From Pirellulales bacterium (lineage in GTDB: Bacteria > Planctomycetota > Planctomycetia > Pirellulales > Thermoguttaceae), in NCBI GenBank assembly GCA_016936015.1, contig JAFGPV010000162.1:1-39145 (forward strand): a stretch of DNA of 39,145 nucleotides, given 5' to 3'. The translations under genes were made by a program, and so were the position numbers. Positions within the stretch are counted from its first letter, which is position 1. Every line of letters begins with the position of its first letter. Of the stretch, positions 16,025 to 24,177 are shown piece by piece. The notes beneath the pieces are model-generated. The model made no database searches and was not told the DNA's origin. It saw only the letters and a list, made by a program, of their open reading frames with translations.

Positions 16025-16435
16025 GTGAAAAAATCGAATACTGATGACCAACTCGAAAATGATCCGATTTACCGGGCGCGGGCCTGCATCCTCGCCCATC
16101 CCACGGTTTTTTCCCGGCAAGGGTTCGTGGTCGAAAATTTCCGCCTCCGCAACAATCGACGTTTCGGCCCATATTACCGGCTGACTTTCCGCGAGCTCGG
16201 CCGTCAGAAATCCCTTTACCTCGGACGATCCGCCGAGGGTGCGGAAGAAATCCGCCGCTTGTTGGCCGATCTGCAACATGCCCATCGCGCCTGCCGTCAG
16301 TCGTACCACTTGCGCAGAGCAATAAAAACCTCGCTCCGCCAACTTCGAGAGCAATTACGCCGAGAACTCCAAGCCCACGGCTATTACCTCAAAGGCTGGA
16401 GAATCGTTTGCCGCCGTCAACAGGAAAGTTCCAAC
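16025..16435 (+). CDS. Unrecognised small basic protein, 3' end not defined
   Basis: From a GTG at 16025 the first ~137 residues look like real protein: DDQLENDPIYRARACILAHP, then FRLRNNRRFGPYYRLTFREL followed by GRQKSLYLGRSAEGAEEIRR, then a basic helical stretch rich in Arg and Leu. The FGPYYRLTFRELGRQKSLYLG segment resembles the 'GPYYYLSWREN GK.R..Y' pattern of small DNA-associated DUF6788-like proteins, but this is only a resemblance. No stop codon occurs before the end of the transporter gene on the other strand; the frame stays open to 17446, running antisense through it. I therefore end the likely coding part at 16435. Either the 3' end was lost next to the transporter, or the natural protein has an antisense-encoded tail. 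Position suggests it belongs with the gene at 15328-16014. Confidence 0.45.
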
Positions 16436-18637
16436 TCACGATTCGAGCGACATGCCGCCGACGCTGTCGACGAAGACGACGCGGGGGAGGTTGTCGGCGA
16501 GGCGTTCCATGCGGTCGAAAAAGCTTTTCTCCTCGCCTTCGGCGGGGGCGTTGAAGCCCATGAAGACGATGGCCGCGTTTTGGGAGTTCGTTTGAATCGC
16601 CCGGTAGACGTCGGAATCGATGACGACTTCGGGGGTGGCGCGGATGCGGGAGGAGTCGATCAGCTCGGTCAGGTGGCGGAGGACTTCTTCGCGGCCGGCG
16701 GCGTTTTCGATCACCCGGAGGAGGCGGATCGGCCGCTGGCGCCACTCGTCGTTCTTCGTCAGGAGATGGGCCAACAGCAGCATCAACTCGCCGTTTTCCA
16801 GGTCCCGCCACCAGACGTCCAGCGTGCCGGGCGGCGCTTCCCAGGGATCGGCGGGTTCTTCGGCGAAACGGACGGCCACGATGCTGCGCCGGAGTTGGAC
16901 CACGGTGCGGAGGGTCGCCGCGAAGGATTCCGCGCGGGCGGGATCGCCCGGCCAGCCGAGCAGCACGGTGTTCGGACGCAAGCTGCCCAGCCCGTGGCAC
17001 TGGACGAGCGACTCGATCCCGTCGGAAAGGTAGGGGGCCACGACCACGGCGGGAAAGGCCTGGAGGTCTTGCTGGCGGATGAAGGCGCGGAGGACGCCTT
17101 CCTGGCCGATCTGGTGCTCCACCCGGTCTTCGACGTCGCCCTGAATCACTTGTCCGAGGGAGAGGATGCCGTGGCTGGTGGTGAACCAGTGGCCGTAGAC
17201 GGCCAGGTGGGGCCGGGTCCAGCCGGCGCCGCTGAGGGCGAGGATCGTCGGCCGCCAGTTCTTCGGATGCTGCGTCTCCTCCTCCAGGCGGAAGAGGTTT
17301 TTCCGGATGCGTTCGTAGAGGATCCCCCGTTGCAGGTCGCCCCAGCGGGAGACCATTTCTTTGCGTCCGAGGTACCAGTGCAGGGCGGCCACCACCACGA
17401 TGGCGACGGACGCCCAGATCCAGTCGATCAGAAACATCACGGCTAGGCAGCCGGCGGCGCCGGCCAGCGACGTGGACCAGTGGCAGAGGCGGAACCGGGG
17501 ACGGTAGCTGGGATTTTTTGTGGCCGATTCGTAGAACGTCGCCAGGTTCAGCAGGCCGTAGGTGATCAGGAAGGCCATGGTGATCAGCGGCGCGATGGTA
17601 TTCAGATCGGCCGTGAGGATGCAGGTCTGGGAGATGAGGAAGGTGAGGACGATGGCGCGGCGCGGCTCGCCGGAGACGCCGCTGCCGGCGCCGAAGAAGC
17701 CGAGTTTCCGGAAGACGTTGTCGCGGGCGAAGGCCTGGAGGATGCGGGGCGCGCCCATCATGCTCCCCAGGGCGGAGGAGAGCGTGGCGGCAAAAATCCC
17801 CGCCGTAACCAGGACCGGCCAGCGGGCAATGTCGCCAAGCACCATCGTGTTCTCGACCAAAACGTCCCGAGGCCGGGCACAACCCAGGAAAACCGCCTCG
17901 CTGAGATAGATCAAGCCGGTCACGCCGACGGCGGCCAGGGTGCCCCGGGGAATGGACTTCGCCGGGTCGCGCAGGTCGCCGGACATGTTGGCGCCGGCCA
18001 TGATGCCCGTCACCGCCGGGAAGAAAAGGGCGAACATCGTAAAGAGGTTTTCGTTTCCGCCGTATTGCGGAGCCATGTTCGCGGCCAGCGTGCGGCCGTC
18101 GAAGGCCTCGAAGGCGCCGACGTAAAAAGAGAGCAAGGAAGAGGCCAGGATTCCCAGGATCAGGTACTGGACCTTGATGGTCCAACCCGCCCCGATGAAA
18201 ACACAGATGAACACGGCCAGGTTGACGAAGGAGGCGATCTGGGTAAGCGACGCTTTGCCCGCCGGGATCAGATCGGCCAGGGCCTCGGAGAATCCGAACA
18301 CGTAGAGGGCCACGGAAATGGCCTGGGCGAGGAAGAAGACGATCCCGATGGCGCCGCCGAACTCGACGCCCAGACTGCGGCTGATCAGGTAATAGGCCCC
18401 GCCCCCCTTCACCTTGGTGTTGGTGGCGATGGCCGAGAGCGAGAGACTGGTCAGCAGGGTAATGACGATCGACGCCGCGACGATGCCCAGCGTGGCCCAG
18501 ACTCCGGCCTGGCCGACCACGTAGCCGAATCGGAGGAACATGATCACGCCCAGGATGGTGAGCGTGCAGGGGGTGAACACGCCGCCAAACGTGCCGAACT
18601 TGCCGTTTACGGCCTGTTGTTCCCTGACATCCGCCAT
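16436..18637 (-). CDS. SLC12-like cation-chloride/amino-acid cotransporter
   Basis: A 733-residue membrane transporter of the APC superfamily, closest in pattern to the SLC12 (Na-K-Cl cotransporter) family. It begins near GKFGTFGGVFTPCTLTILGVIMFLRFGYVVGQAG, the first-helix signature of SLC12 (TILGVIMFLR). About 12 helices span residues 15-440, with GANMSGDLRDPAKSIPRGTLAAVG, also highly typical, around residues 215-240. Residues from about 470 form a soluble cytosolic domain (LALSGAGWTRPHLAVYGHWFT..., LLLAHLLTKNDEWRQRPIRLLRV) as in SLC12 C termini. It would move inorganic ions, or less likely amines, with chloride. It is divergent from the permease at 18893 over 255 nt. The substrate cannot be read from the sequence. 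Confidence 0.9.
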   Translation of the reverse strand: MADVREQQAVNGKFGTFGGVFTPCTLTILGVIMFLRFGYVVGQAGVWATLGIVAASIVITLLTSLSLSAIATNTKVKGGGAYYLISRSLGVEFGGAIGIVFFLAQAISVALYVFGFSEALADLIPAGKASLTQIASFVNLAVFICVFIGAGWTIKVQYLILGILASSLLSFYVGAFEAFDGRTLAANMAPQYGGNENLFTMFALFFPAVTGIMAGANMSGDLRDPAKSIPRGTLAAVGVTGLIYLSEAVFLGCARPRDVLVENTMVLGDIARWPVLVTAGIFAATLSSALGSMMGAPRILQAFARDNVFRKLGFFGAGSGVSGEPRRAIVLTFLISQTCILTADLNTIAPLITMAFLITYGLLNLATFYESATKNPSYRPRFRLCHWSTSLAGAAGCLAVMFLIDWIWASVAIVVVAALHWYLGRKEMVSRWGDLQRGILYERIRKNLFRLEEETQHPKNWRPTILALSGAGWTRPHLAVYGHWFTTSHGILSLGQVIQGDVEDRVEHQIGQEGVLRAFIRQQDLQAFPAVVVAPYLSDGIESLVQCHGLGSLRPNTVLLGWPGDPARAESFAATLRTVVQLRRSIVAVRFAEEPADPWEAPPGTLDVWWRDLENGELMLLLAHLLTKNDEWRQRPIRLLRVIENAAGREEVLRHLTELIDSSRIRATPEVVIDSDVYRAIQTNSQNAAIVFMGFNAPAEGEEKSFFDRMERLADNLPRVVFVDSVGGMSLES

Positions 18638-18778
18638 CGACGACTCCGGGACAATGAAAAATCCGGATTCCCAAACGGAGCGGCCTGAAGTAAGATGGCC
18701 GCCGCCTCCGGTCCTGCTCGGCTGGAAAAGCGTATTGTAGGGAAATGTCCCCGGCCGTCCAGTGTTTTGACAAGAATG

Positions 18779-18833
18779 AGGAGGCCAGACATTCCTGTCT
18801 GGCTAATGGGACAGGCAAAAATGCCTGTCCTCC
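18779..18833. repeat. Double hairpin element between the divergent transporters
   Basis: GCCAGACA/TGTCTGGC (18784-18803, loop ttcc) followed by GGACAGGCA/TGCCTGTCC (18809-18830, loop aaaa), the whole flanked by AGGAGG and CCTCCT. It looks like a compact inserted repeat in the shared regulatory region of two transporter genes. Confidence 0.8.
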
Positions 18834-18892
18834 TGAACTTGTTGTTTTCGAGGGCGTGAACCGGGTGCATTGAGCCTGGGAAAGGGCGTTTC

Positions 18893-21124
18893 GTGGATCC
18901 ATCACCGGCAAAGCCGGACCGTCACCTGGGATTATTCGGCGCTACGGGCATCGGCGTGGGAGCAATCGTCGGGGGAGGGATCATGGCCTTGGCGGGGACG
19001 GCATTTGCCCTGACCGGGCCGAGCGCGCTCTTGGCCTTCGCGCTGAACGGAATCATCGCCTTTCTGACGGCCGTCAGTTTTGCAGAGGTCTCCTCGAAGT
19101 TTCCCCATTCCGGGGGAACCTACACCTTTGCGAAAAAGGTTCTCACGGTGGACACGGCCTTTGCCGTGGGCTGGATCGTGTGGTTTGCCTCGATCGTCGC
19201 CGCGGTGCTCTACGCCTTGGGTTTCGGAGAGTTTGCCGCGGTGGCGGCGGATGCGCTGTGGCGGACGGGGACGGGGAAAGCGCCGGCGTGGCTGACGGCC
19301 CGGCCGACGGTCTGCGGATTGGCGATTGCGGCCACGCTCTTTTACAGCGCCGTCTTGTTCCGGAAACAGGGCGGCGGCAGGCAATGGGCCAACATCGGCA
19401 AGATCTTCGTTTTCGGGATATTAATCGTCTGCGGATTGGCGGCCCTGCCGGGTCAATCGCTGCCGCGGATCGACCAGGCGCTGCGTCCCTTCTTTACGCG
19501 GGGGGCGGCGGGATTGTTCCAGGCGATGGGCGTCACGTTCATCACGCTCCAGGGTTTCGACCTGATCGCCGCCGTGGCCGGCGAGGTCCGCAATCCCCAG
19601 CGGAACCTGCCCCGCTCGATGTTCCTCTCCCTCGGCATCGCCCTGGCGATCTACCTCCCGCTGTTGTTCCTGATCGTCACGGTCGGCGTGCCGCCGGGCG
19701 AGACCTTGCGGGGACTCAGCCGCAAGGTCCCGGAGTCGATCGTGGCGATTGCCGCCCAGAACTACCTGGGGGCGTTCGGCTACTGGCTGGTCATGGTGGC
19801 GGCCATCTTGTCGATGCTCTCGGCCCTGTACGCGAACCTGCTGGCGGCCTCGCGGATTGCCGCGGCCATGGCCGGCGACCATACGCTGCCGAGGATCCTG
19901 GCCTTGAAGAGTCCCCGCCGGAATTCCCCCGTGGCGGCCGTGGCCGTCACGGCGGCGATCGTGGTGATCGTGACCGCGATCCTGCCGAACGTGGCCGCGG
20001 CGGGAGCGGCGTCGAGCCTGATTTTCCTGATCACCTTCACCCTGGCCCACGGAATCGCGTTTCTCGTGCGGCGCCGGAGCCGCGTCCACCCGCCGCCGTT
20101 TAAGGCCCCGTGGTTTCCCGCCGTGCCGGTCGCGGGCGGATTGGCCTGCCTGGCGCTGGCGGTGTACCAGGGGATCGCCATGCCGACCGCCGGCCTGATC
20201 GCTACGACGTGGCTGCTGATGGGCGTGATGTTTTTCCTGGGCCTGTACGCGCGTCACGCGCGAGTGGCCGACGCATCGCACGCGGCCAGCGATCCGGAGA
20301 TGGCCCAACTCCGCGGCCGGTCCCCGCTGGTCCTGGTGCCGATCGCCAATCCGCACAACGCTCGGAACCTGGTGATCCTGGCCGGGGCGCTGGCCCCGCC
20401 GCAGGTCGGCCGGGTGATGCTGCTGAACGTCATCGCCGCGCCGCAGGGTTGGCGTCCGGAGGCGGAGCCGCAGCCCCTGGAAAACGCCCAGTCGGTCCTC
20501 GGCAAGGCAATCGCCGCTTGCGTCGAGGCCAGTTGTTTTCCGGAAGCGTTGACCACGGTCGGCGATCAGCCGGCCAAGGAGATCGGCCGAGTTGCCAAGA
20601 TCCACCGGTGCGAGAGCCTACTGGTGGGTTTGAGCCGGCTGACCGAGCAGGACGACAGCACGTTTCTCGACCAGTTGATCAGCAGCGTCGACTGTGACGT
20701 GGTGGTGCTCCGCGCCCCGGCGAACTGGAATCTTTCCGCAGTGCGGCGGATTCTTGTGCCCCTGGGAGGACGCGGGGGACACGACGTGCTGCTCGCCCGG
20801 CTGCTGGGCAGTCTCTCGCGTTCCGGCCGCCGGGAGGTCACGTTTTTAAAGATCCTTCCGGAAAACGCCTCGCCCGGGGCCTGCCGGCGAGCGGAACGCA
20901 ACCTGACGCGGAGGGTCAACGACCTGTGGAACGACTCGGCCGGCGTGAAGGTGTGCCGGAGCGACGCCATTGTGGCGTGCATTGCCGCCCACGCCGCCGA
21001 AAACGACCTGCTGGTTTTGGGCGCGCAGCGTCTCAGCCAACGCCGAAAGTTTTTCGGTCAACTTGCCCTCCAGGTTTCGCGGAACACGGAGAAACCCGTA
21101 TTGATCATCTGCCGCCGGGGTTAG
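18893..21124 (+). CDS. APC-family amino-acid permease fused to universal stress protein domains
   Basis: A 743-residue fusion protein. Residues 10-440 are an APC permease with about 12 helices; GIGVGAIVGGGIMALAG in the first helix is the unwound substrate-binding segment, and FAEVSSKFPHSGGTYTF is the loop after helix 2 seen in amino-acid permeases. The C-terminal part from about 470 holds two universal-stress-like domains: one starting SPLVLVPIANPHNARNLVILAG, and one starting VRRILVPLGGRGGHDVLLARL and ending NDLLVLGAQRLSQRRKFFGQ and VLIICRR. The classical nucleotide motif G-2X-G-9X-G is incomplete in the second. Such fusions are thought to let nucleotides or stress signals gate transport. The start is a GTG with GGGAAAGGG upstream. 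Substrate unknown. Confidence 0.92.
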   Translation: MDPSPAKPDRHLGLFGATGIGVGAIVGGGIMALAGTAFALTGPSALLAFALNGIIAFLTAVSFAEVSSKFPHSGGTYTFAKKVLTVDTAFAVGWIVWFASIVAAVLYALGFGEFAAVAADALWRTGTGKAPAWLTARPTVCGLAIAATLFYSAVLFRKQGGGRQWANIGKIFVFGILIVCGLAALPGQSLPRIDQALRPFFTRGAAGLFQAMGVTFITLQGFDLIAAVAGEVRNPQRNLPRSMFLSLGIALAIYLPLLFLIVTVGVPPGETLRGLSRKVPESIVAIAAQNYLGAFGYWLVMVAAILSMLSALYANLLAASRIAAAMAGDHTLPRILALKSPRRNSPVAAVAVTAAIVVIVTAILPNVAAAGAASSLIFLITFTLAHGIAFLVRRRSRVHPPPFKAPWFPAVPVAGGLACLALAVYQGIAMPTAGLIATTWLLMGVMFFLGLYARHARVADASHAASDPEMAQLRGRSPLVLVPIANPHNARNLVILAGALAPPQVGRVMLLNVIAAPQGWRPEAEPQPLENAQSVLGKAIAACVEASCFPEALTTVGDQPAKEIGRVAKIHRCESLLVGLSRLTEQDDSTFLDQLISSVDCDVVVLRAPANWNLSAVRRILVPLGGRGGHDVLLARLLGSLSRSGRREVTFLKILPENASPGACRRAERNLTRRVNDLWNDSAGVKVCRSDAIVACIAAHAAENDLLVLGAQRLSQRRKFFGQLALQVSRNTEKPVLIICRRG

Positions 21125-21169
21125 GTCGGGCGCAGTAAATTCTTACGGTCAAATTGGGAAAGACGTGAA

Positions 21170-21195
21170 TAGCCGGCGTCCCACAGCCGCCGGAG
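21170..21195 (+). repeat. Half copy of the TAGCCGGC palindromic element
   Basis: TAGCCGGCGTCCCACAGCC followed by GCCGGAG matches only the left end of the elements at 4286-4352 and 9196-9260, with the inner hairpin degraded. It lies in the spacer after the permease gene. Confidence 0.5.
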
Positions 21196-21305
21196 AACTG
21201 TACCCTAAGGGATTGTCGAGGGAGTGGGCTCGTGATATAAAAGGGCATGGTCCAACTTCCGGCGACCGGTCGGGGATTTCGGGATATCATCTTTTCGAGG
21301 ACGTT

Positions 21306-21920
21306 ATGGCACGGGCCGCGAGGGATCTGTCGTGGGTGGCGCTGTTGGCGTTAATCTTCTCTTGCACTACCGGTGGAGATCCTTCCGGTGACAAACCTGC
21401 TTCGGCCCGGAAATCGGGCAAGTCTCAAGGAGTCAAAATCATGACCATCAAAATCACCACTCCCACGTTTCAGGACGGGGAGCCGATCCCCAGGAAATAC
21501 ACCGGCGAGGGGGACGACGTCTCGCCGCCGCTGGAGTGGTCGGAGGTTCCGGAAAACACCAAGGAACTGGTGCTCATCTGCGACGATCCGGACGCCCCCA
21601 CCGCCGATCCCTGGGTCCATTGGGTGATTTACAAGATCCCCGCCGACGCCAAGGGGTTGCCCGAGGGCGTTCCGCGGAAGCCGCGGCTGTCGCAACCGCA
21701 AGGCGCCCTGCAGGGCAAGAATTCCTGGCCGCACGACAACATCGGTTATCGCGGCCCGATGCCTCCGCCGGGGCACGGGACGCACCATTACTACTTCAAG
21801 TTGTACGCGGTCGAGGCAAAACTTGCCGTCGAGCCGGGGATGGAAAAAAAGGCGATTCTTCAGGAAATCGAAGACCACGTCATTGCCGAAGGGCAATTGT
21901 TAGGGACGTATAAACGGTAA
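21306..21920 (+). CDS. YbhB/YbcL (PEBP, Raf kinase inhibitor-like) protein with export signal
   Basis: A member of the phosphatidylethanolamine-binding protein family; bacterial roles remain unclear. From the ATG at 21306 it has 204 residues. The N terminus (ARDLSWVALLALIFSCTTGGDPS) looks like a lipoprotein signal with Cys as the anchor, although the -3 position is not ideal. The domain itself begins near MTIKITTPTFQDGEPIPRKYTGEGDDVSPPLEWS and contains the ligand-pocket motifs DDPDAP and GYRGPMPPPGHGTHHYYFKLYAV. A cytoplasmic start at 21441 is possible, because many homologues begin at that methionine. A small repeat lies upstream. It stands alone. Confidence 0.88.
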   Translation: MARAARDLSWVALLALIFSCTTGGDPSGDKPASARKSGKSQGVKIMTIKITTPTFQDGEPIPRKYTGEGDDVSPPLEWSEVPENTKELVLICDDPDAPTADPWVHWVIYKIPADAKGLPEGVPRKPRLSQPQGALQGKNSWPHDNIGYRGPMPPPGHGTHHYYFKLYAVEAKLAVEPGMEKKAILQEIEDHVIAEGQLLGTYKR

Positions 21921-22002
21921 TTGTTGGTCGAAGGTCGTTGGTCGTCGGTTGATACCTCAAACGACCGACGATTCACGACCGACGACTAACGAAAGAAAAG
22001 CC

Positions 22003-22746
22003 GTGCCCGACCGCCGAACTCACCGCGGTCCGCATCCGGAAGACGAGCGGCTGTTCTCCGAACAGTTTTGCCCCGTGCTGCGTCAGGCCGTCGCCGACCT
22101 CTGCTGGCTGCTGGGCCGGGGATATGCTTCGGACTCATCCTTGAAGCTCGTGGGCGACCGCTTCGGCCTAGTCGCCCGGCAGCGGGCGGCGGCGGCGCGC
22201 TCGGCGTGCAGCGCGGATCAGGCCCGGCGGCGGAAGACGCATGAAGTGGAATGCTCCGCCCTTGCGGGCCGCACGCTCTGGTTGGACGGATACAACGTGT
22301 TGACGACCCTGGAGGCCGCCCTGGCCGGCGGCGTGATCCTGGCGGCCCGGGACGGGACCTACCGCGACATGGCGAGCATGCACGGCACGTACCGCAAGGT
22401 GGCAGAGACCTTGCCGGCCCTGAAAATCCTCGGCCGCGTCCTCCAAGAATACCGGGCCGCACGCTGCGTGTGGTTTCTCGACCGGCCGGTGTCCAACAGC
22501 GGGCGGCTGAAGCGGATCATGGAAGAGCTGGCCGCCGAGAGCGGCTGGCCGTGGCGAATCGAATTGGCGATGAATCCCGACGCCCTGCTGTGCGACGCCC
22601 CGGAAATCGTCGCTTCCGCCGACAGCGTGATTCTCGATCGGTGCGCGGCCTGGTGCAACCTGGCCGCGGCCGCCGTCCGCCGGGAGGCGCCCCAAGCGTG
22701 GATCGTGGACCTGTATTCCGGGCCGACGAGCGAACACCCCCTTTGA
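22003..22746 (+). CDS. DUF434-like conserved protein
   Basis: A 247-residue protein resembling the DUF434/DUF5616 group, mostly known from archaea and of unknown function. The N-terminal part (HPEDERLFSEQFCPVLRQAVADLCWLLGRGYASDSSLKLVGDRFGL by key residues) is the helical DUF434 region, with a motif that pairs RG and a later SLKLVGDRF. The C-terminal part carries WLDGYNVLTTLEAAL, GTYRDMASMHGTYRKV and a segment VWFLDRPVSNSGRLKRIM followed by ASADSVILDRC; the aspartates look like those of a PIN- or NYN-like nuclease, but this is only an impression. Translation most likely starts at GTG 22003 after GAAAGAAAAG. The spacer before it (21921-22002) is a facing repeat of CGACCGACGA-type units. Confidence 0.75.
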   Translation: MPDRRTHRGPHPEDERLFSEQFCPVLRQAVADLCWLLGRGYASDSSLKLVGDRFGLVARQRAAAARSACSADQARRRKTHEVECSALAGRTLWLDGYNVLTTLEAALAGGVILAARDGTYRDMASMHGTYRKVAETLPALKILGRVLQEYRAARCVWFLDRPVSNSGRLKRIMEELAAESGWPWRIELAMNPDALLCDAPEIVASADSVILDRCAAWCNLAAAAVRREAPQAWIVDLYSGPTSEHPL

Positions 22747-22771
22747 CGGCCCTTTGGCGGTGTGGTATTTT
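22743..22771 (+). promoter_or_regulatory. Promoter of the EF-hand lipoprotein gene
   Basis: TTGACG (22743-22748), exact 17-nt spacer, TATTTT (22766-22771). The -35 box overlaps the stop codon of the preceding gene. Transcription would start near 22778, about 48 nt before the ATG at 22826, which has GAGG in front. Confidence 0.5.
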
Positions 22772-22825
22772 TATCAAGATCGGGTTAAGTTCCCTCGAGT
22801 CTATTCTATTTTATGAGGTTGATTT

Positions 22826-23455
22826 ATGAACGCACGCAACATCGTTTTTTTTGGACTGCTCCCGACGGTTTTCGGCCTGGTTTTCATCGGGGGTTGCACT
22901 TGGGGGGAGAAACGGATCGAGCCTCCCGCCATCAACGCCTCCGATGCGGGCGAGGCGGCCATTGCGGAGTTCGATACGAATAAGGACGGGAAAATTTCCG
23001 GCGCAGAATTGGAGAAAGTCCCTTCGTTGAAATCCAATCTGGCGAAGATCGACACCAATAACGACAAGGCGATTTCGGCCGACGAGATCACCGAACGCAT
23101 CAAATTCTGGCAGGACGTTTTGAAAACGGGCAAGTTGCCGATCCACTGCAACGTCTTCCGTAACAACCAGCCGCTGGTCGGCGCCGAAGTAAAATTCGTG
23201 CCCGAAAAGTTCCTCGGAGAGAACATGAAAGTCGCCACGGGAACCACCGGTCCCGGCGGCGGGTGTGCACTCAACGTTCCGCTGGAAGGCCCCGACGACG
23301 TCCCCGGCATTCCGCCCGGGTTCTATCGGGTCCAGATCACGAAGGCCGGCGAGACTATTCCCGCCAAGTACAACACCGCCACGACGCTGGGCGTCGATTG
23401 CTCGAGCGACAATGAGGCCGTTTCAAGAGGGATCAAATTCAATCTCGAATACTGA
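22826..23455 (+). CDS. Lipoprotein with EF-hand pair and regulatory-like beta domain
   Basis: A 209-residue exported protein. The signal sequence (residues 1-23) ends in the lipobox-like FIGGC, with C24 as lipid anchor. Two calcium-binding EF-hand loops follow: DTNKDGKISGAE and DTNNDKAISADE, spaced as a pair (about 50-85). The second loop has Lys at a usual Gly position, so it may bind more weakly. The C-terminal half (CNVFRNNQPLVGAEVKFVPE, later TGTTGPGGGCALNVP and GFYRVQITKAGETIPAKYNT) has the look of the beta-sandwich 'carboxypeptidase regulatory-like' domain common in planctomycete exported lipoproteins. Function unknown, probably at the membrane surface. It converges on the YfiR-like gene. 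Confidence 0.85.
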   Translation: MNARNIVFFGLLPTVFGLVFIGGCTWGEKRIEPPAINASDAGEAAIAEFDTNKDGKISGAELEKVPSLKSNLAKIDTNNDKAISADEITERIKFWQDVLKTGKLPIHCNVFRNNQPLVGAEVKFVPEKFLGENMKVATGTTGPGGGCALNVPLEGPDDVPGIPPGFYRVQITKAGETIPAKYNTATTLGVDCSSDNEAVSRGIKFNLEY

Positions 23456-23506
23456 TCCCTAAAACGCAACAGGTTCCGGAAACCAAAGGCTGGGTTGGAG
23501 TCGGTC

Positions 23507-24142
23507 CTACCGTAACGCTTGGGAGAGACGGACGCGATCCAAGGCGGAAGAATCCTTCTCGGAGGCATGCCGGGGTTTGACCGGTTCGGCCAGCCGCAGC
23601 AGTTGCGCGCCCATTTCCAGCCCCGCCCGTTTGGCCGCCGACGCGTTGATCTCAAACCGGAGGCGATCCTGGTCCCGGAAGAAATTCACGCTCCCTCCCG
23701 CTTCCGCAAAACCGGGGCTTTCGCCCACAAGCAACACGCCTTTGGCGGACAATTTCCGCAGCACCGCCTGTTGCTCTTCCTTGCTTAGGCCGTTGGAGAC
23801 GAACACCATTTGGCAAGGTCCCCGGTAGTCCTGCAGCGTTTCGAAGCGTTTGACCACGATCTTCCGTCCCTGGATCGGCTTTTTCCGGGCAATATCCTGC
23901 AAGGTCTTGCCGAACGGGTCGGGGCCGAGGATGCCGATGACGAACGGCGCGTTCGGATTGGAAAACGCCGAGGCGGGCCATTGGATGTTGCAACCCAATG
24001 CATAGAGATACACCGCCTTGAGGAGATACTCCTTCTGATCCACGGGCGGAGGCGACGGGGCCGGCGCCGTTTGTGCTCCGGCGATGCCGACGCCGAGCAG
24101 AACCGCCCCCAGAACGCCAGTATTGAATAAGACGTGTTTCAT
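23507..24142 (-). CDS. YfiR family (DUF4154) periplasmic protein
   Basis: A 211-residue exported protein; in Pseudomonas YfiR restrains a cyclic-di-GMP cyclase from the periplasm. After a signal peptide (MKHVLFNTGVLGAVLLGVGIAGAQ) come KEYLLKAVYLYALGCNIQWPAS, FVIGILGPDPFGKTLQDIA, IVVKRF, CQMVFVSNGLSKEE, GVLLVGESPGFAEAGGSVNFF and RLRFEINASAAKRAGLEMGAQLL, which follow the family consensus through its full length. The ATG at 24142 is preceded by GGAAAG at good spacing. It lies 35 nt after the TonB-dependent receptor gene on the same strand. This receptor-YfiR pairing recurs in bacteria, usually with a sensor kinase or GGDEF protein; here none follows. Confidence 0.88.
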   Translation of the reverse strand: MKHVLFNTGVLGAVLLGVGIAGAQTAPAPSPPPVDQKEYLLKAVYLYALGCNIQWPASAFSNPNAPFVIGILGPDPFGKTLQDIARKKPIQGRKIVVKRFETLQDYRGPCQMVFVSNGLSKEEQQAVLRKLSAKGVLLVGESPGFAEAGGSVNFFRDQDRLRFEINASAAKRAGLEMGAQLLRLAEPVKPRHASEKDSSALDRVRLSQALR

Positions 24143-24177
24143 GAAACGATCTTTCCGGAAAAAAATCATGCAGGCTC

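Noticed and set aside
16389-18911. A long minus-strand open frame of about 840 codons over the SLC12-like gene
   Set aside because: It is Arg/Pro-rich with no family features and is the shifted-frame shadow of the real transporter at 16436-18637.
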